Positions 1-7,865 of a DNA stretch of 64,000 bases are shown here, piece by piece. This DNA comes from SZUA-430 sp965227535 (lineage in GTDB: Bacteria > Pseudomonadota > Alphaproteobacteria > Micropepsales > Micropepsaceae): NCBI GenBank assembly GCA_965227535.1, contig OZ245761.1, forward strand, positions 1,054,001 to 1,118,000. The letters are read 5' to 3'. The notes beneath the pieces are model-generated. The model was not told where the DNA came from. It did no database searches and worked only from the letters and a program-made list of their open reading frames with translations. The position numbers were made by a program, and so were the translations under genes. Each line of letters opens with the position of its first letter. The first letter of the stretch is position 1.

Positions 1-1922
1 AACTTGCGCAGCCTATCGTTCACATCCTTGATCACGTCGTCCTGTGGCGGCCGCGTCCCCCACGGCCCCAGGACCACGATCGCCCGCCCGCTGTTGAAGT
101 CGGACGTCGTGCCGAAGTTCCCCGGTACGCGGATGATGATGCGCGTCGCCGCCTTCTGCTCGACAAGCGGCAGCAGCGCTTTTTCGACCTCAAGCATCTG
201 CGCGTGCAGTGCGTCGTAACCCGTGCCTTCCGGCATCGAAATATTGACGTCGAACTGCCCGCGATCCTCGATCGGCGCCAACTCGCCCGGCACCAGGCGG
301 AACAGCAGCACGGTCGACGCCATGACGACGCCGAACAGAATGAACATGCCGATCGGCGCATCGAGCGTGAAATTCAGCATCGCGCGATAAGAACGCGCCA
401 TTGCATCGGTTGTCGTATGAATGATCCGCGACAGCACGCCCTCGCGCTCAACCGGCCGCAAGAACTTCGAGCACATCATGGGCGACAGCGTCAGCGCTAC
501 AAGCGCAGACAGCGCCACCGCCGAGCCCATCGCAATACCGAGCTCCGAGAACAGCCGTCCGATCGTGCCTTCCAAGAAGATGATCGGCACGAACACCGCA
601 ACCAACACAGCCGTCGTCGTGATAACCGCAAACGCCACCTGCCGCGTCCCGCGGTAAGCGGCGATCAACGGGGGCTCGCCAAGATCGATACGCCGCTGCA
701 CGTTCTCAAGCACGACGATCGCGTCGTCGACGACAAGACCAATGGCGAGCACGAGCGCCAGCAAAGTCAAAAGGTTGATCGACGCCCCGAACGCCGCGAG
801 CAGCGCGAACGATCCGATCAAACACACCGGCACCGTCACGGCCGGAATCAAAGCGGCGCGCGCGTCGCCCAAGAACAAATAGATGACGATCAGAACGAGT
901 GCGCCGGTGATCCCCAAGGTCACATAGACCTCGTGTACCGACTCTTCGATGAAGACCGAGTTGTCGACGGCGACGACAAGTTTCGTCCCTTCCGGCAACC
1001 CTGCCTGGATCTTTTCCACCTCGGCGCGAGCGTCGCGCGCGACCGACAACTGGTTCGACGTCGACTGCTTGATGACCGCAATGCCCACCTGAGACTGCCC
1101 GTTGCCCCGGAAGTCGTTGCGCCGGTCTTGCGCTGCGATCTCGACCCGCGCCACCTCTCCCAGTCGCACAAGGTGACCGTCGGGCGTCCGCTTGACGACG
1201 AGGTTGCGGAAGTCGATGTCCGTCGAATACCCCCGCTCGACGCGCACGGTCAGATTGCGCTGCGTCGATTCAAGCCGCCCGGCCGGAAGCTCGACGTTCT
1301 GGGTCCGCAGCGCGTCTTCGACGTCGGCGGCCGTCAGCCCGCGCGCCGCCATCTCAACCCGGTCGAGATAGATCTGCAACGACTTTGTCTCGCCGAACGC
1401 GCGCACCTGCGCCACGCCGTCCACGGTCGACAAGCGGTCGACGATGTACCGGTCGGCATAGTCGGTGAGGTCCATCCGGCTCATCGTCGTCGATGTCATG
1501 TTGATGAACATGATCGGCGAAGAGTCCGCTTCGGCCTTTTGTACCTGCGGCGGCTCGACCTCGTCCGGCAGGTTGTTCAAGATGCGCGAAACAGAGTTGC
1601 GCACGTCGTTCGCCGCAGCTTCGATATCGCGCGACAGGCGGAACGTGATCGTCACCTGCGAAGAGCCGTCGCGGCTCACGGACGAAATCGTGTCGATGCC
1701 TTCGATCCCTGCGATCGAGTCCTCGACAGGCTGCGTCACCCGCGTCTCGACGACCGAGGCCGACGCCCCTGGATAATCCGTCGACACCGACACGACGGGC
1801 GGATCGATGTCCGGCAACTCCCGCAACGGCAAGCTTTCGAAGGACAGTACCCCGAACGCGATGATCAGCAAGCTGATGACGGTCGCAAAAACCGGCCGCT
1901 TGATCGCGATATCGGAAATCAT
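1..1922 (-). CDS. RND efflux pump inner-membrane transporter (HAE1/AcrB-like), partial
   Basis: Proton-driven resistance-nodulation-division transporter of the inner membrane that would pump hydrophobic or toxic compounds with the fusion protein encoded just upstream. About 640 codons are present; the family is about 1030-1050 residues, so the C-terminal 40% lies beyond base 1. The N-terminus starts MISDIAIKRPVFA, the classic HAE1 start, followed by the first membrane helix. The TM4 motif GLVVDDAIVVLENVQ carries the paired Asp residues of the proton relay. The ATG overlaps the stop of the fusion-protein gene by four bases (ATGA), so the two are translationally coupled. Substrate cannot be read from the sequence. 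Confidence 0.95.
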   Translation of the reverse strand, partial: MISDIAIKRPVFATVISLLIIAFGVLSFESLPLRELPDIDPPVVSVSTDYPGASASVVETRVTQPVEDSIAGIEGIDTISSVSRDGSSQVTITFRLSRDIEAAANDVRNSVSRILNNLPDEVEPPQVQKAEADSSPIMFINMTSTTMSRMDLTDYADRYIVDRLSTVDGVAQVRAFGETKSLQIYLDRVEMAARGLTAADVEDALRTQNVELPAGRLESTQRNLTVRVERGYSTDIDFRNLVVKRTPDGHLVRLGEVARVEIAAQDRRNDFRGNGQSQVGIAVIKQSTSNQLSVARDARAEVEKIQAGLPEGTKLVVAVDNSVFIEESVHEVYVTLGITGALVLIVIYLFLGDARAALIPAVTVPVCLIGSFALLAAFGASINLLTLLALVLAIGLVVDDAIVVLENVQRRIDLGEPPLIAAYRGTRQVAFAVITTTAVLVAVFVPIIFLEGTIGRLFSELGIAMGSAVALSALVALTLSPMMCSKFLRPVEREGVLSRIIHTTTDAMARSYRAMLNFTLDAPIGMFILFGVVMASTVLLFRLVPGELAPIEDRGQFDVNISMPEGTGYDALHAQMLEVEKALLPLVEQKAATRIIIRVPGNFGTTSDFNSGRAIVVLGPWGTRPPQDDVIKDVNDRLRK

Positions 1923-3052
1923 GTCCGCGGGCCCGCGGCCGCCGCGTCGGCGCCGTCACGCTTACGCTCGCGCGGTTTGTCTTTGTCGCCCTCACGGCTC
2001 GCCAAGCGCACGGTAGCCCCTGGCCGCAGGCGGATTGTGCCGTCGACGACGACGTTCTCGCCGACCTTCAGCCCGCTGAGAACCTCGACGAAGCCCGGCT
2101 GGCGCCCGCCTATTTTCACTTCGCGCCGCTCCGCCTTCAAATCGGAGGAAACGACATAAACGTACTGCCGGTCCTCGACCGGCACCAAGGATTGCTCAGC
2201 GACCGCCATAGCCGTGCGCTGGTTCTTGAGCAGCGACACCGTCATCAACATCCCCGGCAGCAGCAAGTCTTCCTTGTTCGGGATCTCCGCGCGCATCGCG
2301 ACGGTGCGCGACACGGGATCAACGCGGCTGTCGATACCGGCGACAATGCCGTCGAACGTTCGGCCGGCATACGCCGCGACCTGTGCACGCACCGACATGC
2401 CGACGGAGAGCGACGCTAGGAACGACTCCGGCACCGTAAAATCGACCTTGATGATCGATACGTCATCCAGCGTCGTGATCACGTCACCGGGTTTGACCAA
2501 CGTGCCCACGCTAACGCGCCGCAAACCGAGCACACCGGCGAAGGGTGCGCGGATCAACCGATCGGCCACGCGCGATTCAAGTGCACGCACCCGCCCCGCT
2601 GCGCTGTCCCGCGCCGACAAGGCAGCCTCAAGCTGCGCCTTCGTCGCGAAACCCTTGTTCGACAATTCGAGAATACGCTCATAGGCCTTTGTCGCTTCCG
2701 CGAGTTCCGCGCGCGACGCAGATAGATCGGCAGACTGTTCGCGGCTCGTCATCTCCGCCACGACGAAGCCTGCGGGAACCTTCTGTCCGTCCGTGAAATT
2801 GACCGCGCTGACGGTGTCGGCGGCCTTTGCGGTCAGGTCGATACTCTCTTTCGCTTTTGAGGTGCCGACCGCTTCGATCACATCGACGAATTCGCGCATT
2901 GCGACCGGCGCAACGGTGACGAGCGCCGGCTGACGCCCCGCGCCACCGCGCTCGCCGCCACCGTCTTCGCCGGCAAAATACCAAAGGTAGCCGACGCCGC
3001 CCATGAGGGCCGCGAGCACCGTCAAAAACAAAAGAGTACCAAGAGTTCTCAT
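1919..3052 (-). CDS. RND efflux periplasmic adaptor (membrane fusion protein)
   Basis: Adaptor subunit (about 377 residues) linking the RND transporter to an outer-membrane channel. I chose the start MRTLGTLLF because it begins directly with the membrane anchor (about residues 4-25); an upstream in-frame start would add 26 residues of unlikely composition. The order is that of HlyD/AcrA proteins: anchor, half lipoyl domain with a GQKV segment, a coiled-coil hairpin rich in Ala and Glu, second lipoyl half (IRAPFAGVLGLRRV), beta-barrel, then a membrane-proximal domain. The C-terminus is a charged, probably disordered tail. No outer-membrane channel gene is visible in this window. The upstream gap of 291 bases probably holds the promoter. 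Confidence 0.92.
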   Translation of the reverse strand: MRTLGTLLFLTVLAALMGGVGYLWYFAGEDGGGERGGAGRQPALVTVAPVAMREFVDVIEAVGTSKAKESIDLTAKAADTVSAVNFTDGQKVPAGFVVAEMTSREQSADLSASRAELAEATKAYERILELSNKGFATKAQLEAALSARDSAAGRVRALESRVADRLIRAPFAGVLGLRRVSVGTLVKPGDVITTLDDVSIIKVDFTVPESFLASLSVGMSVRAQVAAYAGRTFDGIVAGIDSRVDPVSRTVAMRAEIPNKEDLLLPGMLMTVSLLKNQRTAMAVAEQSLVPVEDRQYVYVVSSDLKAERREVKIGGRQPGFVEVLSGLKVGENVVVDGTIRLRPGATVRLASREGDKDKPRERKRDGADAAAAGPRT

Positions 3053-3343
3053 CGACCCAGAAACTTGTGCGCTACCGCCAAACGTCAACCGCGTGTCTGT
3101 ACGCTTCGCGCCGGACCGCCCCCACCGCACTATACGGCGCGGACGTGAAGCAATCGTGCCACACTGCGATCAAGCGTTAACGGCCATCAACGAAAGAACG
3201 CACGCGCGCCGATAGTGGCAATTCCTTTATTGTCGCAATTTGTCGCTGAAAACCGAGCTTCGGCGCGGTTCGGATGCCTGACACTTTTGTGAATGCAGCA
3301 GCGCCTTCGCGTCCCGCCAACCGCACGGAACTGCGTAAGCAGG

Positions 3344-4546
3344 CTACTCGAACCGCAACGCCTCGATCGGATCGAGCCGGGCCGCGCGCAACGCGGGGAA
3401 GAACCCGAACGTCACGCCGATCGCCGCCGGCACGCCCAACGCCAGTGCAACGATCTCGCCGCCGACGGAGAAGGGCACGCCGATCGCTCCCGTGATCGCA
3501 TAGGCCGCACCGATCCCGATCAAGGCCCCCGCAACGCCGCCAACAGCAGACAACGCCACCGCCTCAACCAAGAACTGCAGCGCCACGTCACGCGCTTGCG
3601 CGCCGATAGCCAAGCGTATGCCGATCTCGCGCGTCCGCTCCGTCACCGCGACGAGCATCACGTTCATGATCCCGATTCCGCCCACCAGAAGGCTGATGCC
3701 GGCGACGCCCGATACTCCCATCGACATCAGCGCCATCGTGGAACTGACCATCTGCACGATCTCGCGCGCATCGCTGACGCGGAAGTTATCGCGGTCGCCC
3801 TCGCGCAATCCGCGCCGCTCGCGCATCAACGTCGTGATCTTCTCCTTCAGCCGGTCGATGTCGTGCCCGTTCGCAGCACTTGCCCAGATCTGTCCCACCC
3901 ACTCGCCGCCGGCGAGCCGCCGGTGAAACGTCGCGATCGGCATCAAGATGCCGTCGTTGACGTCGTTGGTCAGCGCCGAACCGTCCTTCTGCCGCAAGAC
4001 CCCAATCACCTCGCACGAGAACGAGCCCGACCGCACCGTCGCGCCGACCGGATTCTGCATCCCGAACAACTGCCGCCGCACCGTCTCGCCTAAGATGCAG
4101 ACGGGAGCGCCGCGCCGTATCTCACCCTCAGTGAACCCGCGGCCCGACCCGATCTCCCACCGCCGAATGCCGAAATAGGGATTGGTGGTCGCATAGACGC
4201 CGGTCTCGTAATTCCGGTCGCCTGCGGTAAACAACAAATACGATTGCGACAGCGGCGCGACCCCATCGAGCCCCGTCACCTCGCGCTTGATGGCCTCGAC
4301 ATCGCTCATCCGGAACGGACGCGAGCGCGACACGGGCCCGGTGCGGCTCGCCCGCGCCTCGACCTGAATCGCGTTCTTGCCGCGCGACGCGATATCGTCC
4401 AGCACCTGATTGGAAACGCCCTGCGTGATCGTCACCACGATGACGACGGCCGCGACCCCGATAATGATCCCAAGCGTGGTCAACCCCGTACGCAGCAAAT
4501 TTGCCCGCAACTCCCGAAGCGCCATACGTACGCAAGCCCAGAACAT
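3344..4546 (-). CDS. MacB/FtsX-type ABC transporter permease
   Basis: Inner-membrane permease of about 400 residues. It has the four-helix FtsX/MacB topology: an N-terminal helix (TTLGIIIGVAAVVIVV), a large periplasmic MacB_PCD domain, then three C-terminal helices including GGIGIMNVMLV and the conserved ERTREIGIRLAIGA cytoplasmic segment. The start at MFWACVRMALREL was preferred over an upstream start with an arginine-rich leader. MacB-type exporters work with an ATPase and an adaptor; an adaptor lies downstream on the same strand, but no ATPase gene is visible, and a tRNA occupies the upstream flank. It could use an ATPase encoded elsewhere. The substrate may be a lipoprotein, peptide or drug and cannot be told. 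Confidence 0.9.
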   Translation of the reverse strand: MFWACVRMALRELRANLLRTGLTTLGIIIGVAAVVIVVTITQGVSNQVLDDIASRGKNAIQVEARASRTGPVSRSRPFRMSDVEAIKREVTGLDGVAPLSQSYLLFTAGDRNYETGVYATTNPYFGIRRWEIGSGRGFTEGEIRRGAPVCILGETVRRQLFGMQNPVGATVRSGSFSCEVIGVLRQKDGSALTNDVNDGILMPIATFHRRLAGGEWVGQIWASAANGHDIDRLKEKITTLMRERRGLREGDRDNFRVSDAREIVQMVSSTMALMSMGVSGVAGISLLVGGIGIMNVMLVAVTERTREIGIRLAIGAQARDVALQFLVEAVALSAVGGVAGALIGIGAAYAITGAIGVPFSVGGEIVALALGVPAAIGVTFGFFPALRAARLDPIEALRFE

Positions 4547-4659
4547 GGGCCGGAACCCTATCACAGCCCGCGCAGCCCAAGCTGTGCGCCACCTCACCCG
4601 CCGATTCACCAAAATTTGCGCTCAAGCCCGCCTTGCGCTACTGCAATCGCCCGCAAAAT

Positions 4660-4734
4660 GCCGGATTAGCTCAGGGGTAGAGCAACCGCCTTGTAAGCGG
4701 TAGGTCGTCAGTTCAAATCTGACATCCGGCACCA
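4660..4734 (+). tRNA. tRNA-Thr(TGT), CCA encoded
   Basis: Full cloverleaf of 75 bases including the encoded CCA. The acceptor arms GCCGGAT/ATCCGGC pair exactly; the anticodon stem ACCGC/GCGGT encloses loop CTTGTAA with anticodon TGT (reads ACA, Thr); the T arm is GTCAG/CTGAC around TTCAAAT. Its 3' half is repeated in decayed form at 7777-7826, so this gene appears to have served as an integration target. Confidence 0.96.
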
Positions 4735-4838
4735 CTTCATCGAACATTCCGAGAGCCGCGGAAGAGCGCGGACTCTGAGGTGATCCAACCGCATCGAGGT
4801 AGCAAAAATCTCTGCCGCTCAGAGGCATCGAAATGGGG

Positions 4839-4859
4839 TGTGTTTGCACTGTGTTTGCA
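4839..4859 (+). repeat. Tandem TGTGTTTGCA pair, left end of island
   Basis: TGTGTTTGCA occurs at 4839-4848 and again at 4850-4859, an 11-base period. The same motif pair occurs at 7602-7623 near the other end. Paired direct repeats close to both attachment sites are typical of integrase arm-type binding sites; that role is inferred. Confidence 0.6.
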
Positions 4860-4887
4860 TGTTGCAGCGCATCGAGAAATCGGAGCC

Positions 4888-4911
4888 GTTCGAATCCCTC
4901 TCTGTCCGCTA
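4888..4911 (+). other. tRNA 3'-end-like sequence
   Basis: The stretch GTTCGAATCCCTCTCTGTCC followed by GCTA has the T-loop signature GTTCGAATC and an acceptor-like 3' end, but the preceding bases do not form a T stem and no anticodon arm is present. It may be a scar of another tRNA-directed insertion or a chance match. Confidence 0.3.
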
Positions 4912-5080
4912 GTCAACCCCGGAAATGAGGGGCTTGGCGTGCGAAACCACACGCGGCCCTAGTTTCGGCCCTAGTCCCATTCGAGTTTTCAGTGGAACAA
5001 CGTTCGTGCAGCGTTCACGCCCGACGTTTGCCGCAATCATCCAGAACAGCGCCGCCGGACCTGACATCAGGAGAGATCAA

Positions 5081-5382
5081 TTGCGCTCTGTCGTTCTCAC
5101 CCTCATTGCCTTGGCATCGTCGACCGCGGGGGCGCTGGCCGATACAACGGGCGAAGCAACCGCCCGCGATGCGACGACCTGGTCATTGGCAGCCAATACT
5201 TCCGTTTGGCCGATGTCGATGCCTTCGAATCCGATCGAACCTGCGGCGGTGAGTTCGCCTCGGGTGTGCCGTGTGGTGCGATAGCGCAAGACGCCCTTGC
5301 GAAGATCGTCAAAGGGCCTTCATCCATGTCACAAGCGTCTGAGCGTCCGTGGCGGCGTTCTCGATCGGAATGCCACGCTTAG
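5081..5382 (+). pseudogene. Frameshifted SNase-like (thermonuclease family) secreted nuclease remnant
   Basis: A TTG start at 5081 follows a good Shine-Dalgarno AGGAGA (5069-5074). The first frame encodes a signal peptide ending in AGALA and then reads TGEATARDATTW. Shifting frame at about 5171, equivalent to restoring one lost G, gives ARDGDDLVIG followed by YFRLADVDAFESDRTCGG and an AIAQDALAKIVKG segment. This matches the GDTL/FRLxxIDAPE core of SNase-like proteins. After that the similarity stops and a TAG closes the frame at 5382, so the C-terminal half, with the second catalytic Arg region, is missing. It overlaps the 3' end of the convergent iron permease gene by 4 bases. Confidence 0.6.
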
Positions 5383-6953
5383 AGCGGCACCTCAAGCTCG
5401 ATGATCGCCTTCACGACGCCGTCTTCCGCACCATCGCTGATACCGAACAAATAGCCGGCATTGTATTTCAGCTTCAGGCCTGAATCACCGAGTGGCAGCG
5501 TGCCTTCGACGATCGGTCCGGCGTAGTGCTCTTGTTCGTCGAAGCTGGGCATGTCGTCGATCGCACCGAATTCCCCGAACACCTCGATACCGGGTTCGAA
5601 CGCGCGGTCCAGCCGGTACTTGAGCTGGAACGCATGCGCGAACTCGACGTCGTCGCTCGCGCCGCCGCCGACTTCGCGCTCGAAGACGACGTTGTAGGCA
5701 GCGTCGAAATTGCCGAGCTCCTTGGCCAAGAGGAGCGCCACCTCGATCTTGTCCGGCGAACTACCGGAGTCGGTGCGTTCGTACTCGACCAAGAGCCCGA
5801 AGTCCGCCCAATACTCGCCGGGATTGCTCAGTTGAAACCTGTTCTCCCACTCAAACGCTTCGAACGCTGTTTCCTCGCCGGCGCCGGCTTCGCGTTCCCA
5901 TTCGGCGTAGATCTCGGTGAACCACCACTCGGTCACGCCGTAACCGATGCCGAGAAGGTGCTTCTGCTCGTTGTCCTTGGCGTCGTCGCTATCGATCGTA
6001 CGCGACGGCCGGTACTCGATCTCAAGCTCGCCGACCTCCACATAGGGCGTATAGACCTTGAACCCGGCATGCGCGTCGCGCGCACCCAAGGTGATCCCGA
6101 ACAAGCTGGCCACCAAAAAGACGGCCACACCGGCGCCGGCAGGCGCGCCGTTGCGCCGCGGATTGAGCAAATACATGAGTCCCCCTATGGCGATAAGCGT
6201 TGCGCCATAAAACGCGAGCTGAAGTCCCGAAGGCCGCGCGACATAGCCGATAAGAACGTGAAGCAACTGACCAATGACGCCGTCCTCGGGCAGGACTTCC
6301 GAGGTATCCCAAACGGCATTGCCGAGCGCCGGCAGAACATCCCCCTGCACAAGATACTTGGCTGCCCCCGCCGCCATGCCGGCCGCAAGCAACAGGATCA
6401 TCCAGCTCGTGGCGCTGAAAAGGTGCCGGGTCGACAACTTGAGCAAGCCCGCATAGAGCAAGAGCCCGACGGCGCCGCCAAGCGCCAACCCAAGCGCGCT
6501 GCCAAGCGCAAGCTCGACTGCGCTCGTCCCGCCGCTGGCGATCCCATAGAGAAAGAGGACGACCTCTGACCCTTCGCGCAGAACGGCAAGGCCCACGGCA
6601 ATGGCGACCGCGTAAAGCGGTCGCGCACCGGAGGCGACCGCATTGCCGACCGCACTCATTTGCGCGGCAAGTTCGCGTCCGTGCCGCTGCATCCAGATGT
6701 TATGCCAGCCCAGCATGCCGACCGCGAGCAACAGGACGGCAGCATTGAACAGCTCCTGTCCGACGCCTTCCATCGCCTCGGCAATCTGACTGGCGAAGCC
6801 CGCCACGATCAGAGAGCCGACGATGCCGCCACCGACACCGAGCAAAAGCCAGCGGTTGCGTCCGGCCACCATCTTCGTTGCGGCCGCGACGATCGAAAGC
6901 ACGAGCGCGGCCTCAAGCACTTCGCGAAACACAATCAACGCAGATGCAAACAT
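5379..6953 (-). CDS. FTR1-family iron permease fused to a C-terminal beta-barrel-like domain
   Basis: A protein of 524 residues with two parts. Residues 1-265 are an FTR1/EfeU-type permease with seven predicted helices and both REXXE iron-binding motifs: REVLE at residues 10-14 and REGSE at 126-130. Residues about 275-297 form a further hydrophobic stretch ending AHA-G, which resembles a signal-peptidase site. Residues 298-524 alternate polar and aromatic residues (YVEVGELEIEY, WWFTEIYAEWE) and end ELEVPL, as in outer-membrane beta-barrel or porin-like proteins. FTR1 acts in the inner membrane, so the second part would be exported, and perhaps cut free. It is followed 28 bases downstream of a cupredoxin gene, its likely partner. 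The fusion is read directly from one uninterrupted frame. Confidence 0.85.
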   Translation of the reverse strand: MFASALIVFREVLEAALVLSIVAAATKMVAGRNRWLLLGVGGGIVGSLIVAGFASQIAEAMEGVGQELFNAAVLLLAVGMLGWHNIWMQRHGRELAAQMSAVGNAVASGARPLYAVAIAVGLAVLREGSEVVLFLYGIASGGTSAVELALGSALGLALGGAVGLLLYAGLLKLSTRHLFSATSWMILLLAAGMAAGAAKYLVQGDVLPALGNAVWDTSEVLPEDGVIGQLLHVLIGYVARPSGLQLAFYGATLIAIGGLMYLLNPRRNGAPAGAGVAVFLVASLFGITLGARDAHAGFKVYTPYVEVGELEIEYRPSRTIDSDDAKDNEQKHLLGIGYGVTEWWFTEIYAEWEREAGAGEETAFEAFEWENRFQLSNPGEYWADFGLLVEYERTDSGSSPDKIEVALLLAKELGNFDAAYNVVFEREVGGGASDDVEFAHAFQLKYRLDRAFEPGIEVFGEFGAIDDMPSFDEQEHYAGPIVEGTLPLGDSGLKLKYNAGYLFGISDGAEDGVVKAIIELEVPL

Positions 6954-6981
6954 GGGCGTTATATAGCTTTCTGAGGGCGTG

Positions 6982-7314
6982 CTATTTCGCGATGATCTTC
7001 CCCTGGGCCGTCTTGGGATTGAATTCGCCGAAGAACGGGTACGTGCCCGGATCGAGAGGGCCGATGAAGATCGTTGCTTGAGAGTTTCCGGCGATCACCT
7101 TCTCGCGGTTCAGTTCGTAGGACTCGAACTCTTCCGGCGTTTGATCCTGGTTCTTGATGATCAGCTTGACCTTCGTTTTGGCCGGGACCTCGAGTGTCGA
7201 GGGCGCGAACTTGTGGTCTTTGATGACGATCTCGAACACCGGGACATCGTCGGCGGTCGCCAGCGGTGCGAACGCAAACGCCATCGCAAAACCAACAGCA
7301 GCGACCAGCCTCAT
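6982..7314 (-). CDS. Periplasmic cupredoxin-like protein (iron transport partner)
   Basis: A protein of 110 residues with a signal peptide (cleavage near ATA-D, residue 21) and one cupredoxin fold (VFEIVIKDHKFAPSTLEVPA; then IFIGPLDPGTYPFFGEF). The FFGEFNP ending resembles the cupredoxin domains that accompany FTR1 permeases, such as the N-domain of EfeO. The Cys ligand of type-I copper sites is absent, so a blue copper centre is unlikely. A strong GGAGG lies seven bases before the ATG. It is first in a two-gene operon with the FTR1 fusion and probably presents or oxidises iron for it. Confidence 0.85.
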   Translation of the reverse strand: MRLVAAVGFAMAFAFAPLATADDVPVFEIVIKDHKFAPSTLEVPAKTKVKLIIKNQDQTPEEFESYELNREKVIAGNSQATIFIGPLDPGTYPFFGEFNPKTAQGKIIAK

Positions 7315-7601
7315 ATCAGACCTCCGAGGAATAGAAGAAAGCGTTGCTTTCGCTACTCACTCGCAAGTGCATTGACAAGATGCAATTTCATCGCAGTCGC
7401 ATATGGCGCAGGCGCGCTTCTGCCGCTAATGGGAGAAAAGACCGGTCGTCGTCGAAAAGAGCGGCTTATCAGCAACGCGAGGGGCCAAGCGTGTTGACGA
7501 GTTCCGTGATAGTCCCGTCTCCTGTCGATCGTACCCCCTGCGGCCTATTTTCAGCTGTGCAAAAGCAGTGGACTGGAAGCCGACCCGGAGCCCTCGCTCG
7601 T
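7315..7601. other. Intergenic: promoter side of the cupredoxin operon
   Basis: No convincing gene is seen on either strand. The only open frames have unnatural composition and no ribosome-binding site. The stretch should contain the promoter of the minus-strand cupredoxin/FTR1 operon, but I could not assign -35/-10 elements with confidence. Confidence 0.5.
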
Positions 7602-7623
7602 TGTGTTTGCACCCGTGTTTGCA
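7602..7623 (+). repeat. Tandem GTGTTTGCA pair, right end of island
   Basis: TGTGTTTGCA at 7602-7611 and CGTGTTTGCA at 7614-7623, in the same orientation and almost the same spacing (12 bases) as the pair at 4839-4859. It lies about 155 bases inside the tRNA-Thr fragment. Confidence 0.6.
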
Positions 7624-7776
7624 CCTCCTGTGATGCGCGCTACTTCACCGCAGTTCGCGCCAGTACTTTGGAGTTCACGTTCACCGCACCTCAGAACCCG
7701 CCTCCCACTTCGCACTCGGGTTTACTGGAGCGCACTGGCGGGCAATCTAAAGTACTGGGTTGACAGCCTGAATCCG

Positions 7777-7826
7777 CGCCTTGTAAGCGGTAGGTCGTAG
7801 TTCAAATCTGACATCCGGCACCACTT
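7777..7826 (+). pseudogene. tRNA-Thr 3' fragment (attachment-site scar)
   Basis: Starting at CGCCTTGTAAGCGG the sequence repeats tRNA-Thr from the anticodon stem to the CCA and six bases beyond, with a single deleted C in the T stem (GTCAG became GTAG). The 5' half of the tRNA is absent. This is the pattern left by tyrosine-recombinase integration into a tRNA 3' end. It cannot make a functional tRNA. Confidence 0.85.
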
Positions 7827-7865
7827 TTCCGAACATCGCGACGGCGGCGGCTTGTGAGGCATCAG

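Larger units (their letters stand above)
4687..7836. mobile_element. Putative remnant island at tRNA-Thr (no integrase)
   Basis: The segment lies between the intact tRNA-Thr and a roughly 50-bp near-exact copy of its 3' half. Homology continues a few bases beyond CCA (CCACTT, then CGAACAT on both sides). Pairs of GTGTTTGCA repeats sit about 105 bases inside the left end and about 155 bases inside the right end, as expected for integrase arm sites. The cargo is a frameshifted SNase-like gene, an FTR1-barrel fusion and a cupredoxin. No integrase or excisionase survives. The island interpretation is inference from repeat geometry. Confidence 0.55.

Noticed and set aside
204..2159. 651-residue plus-strand open frame rich in Arg and His
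   Set aside because: It runs antisense across the RND pump, whose frame carries real RND motifs. The Arg/His-rich composition is the usual shadow of a GC-rich gene.
4622..4849. Frame over tRNA-Thr encoding RFELTTYRLQGGCSTPELIRH
   Set aside because: This is the familiar false protein produced by translating a tRNA gene on the opposite strand; the tRNA is complete.
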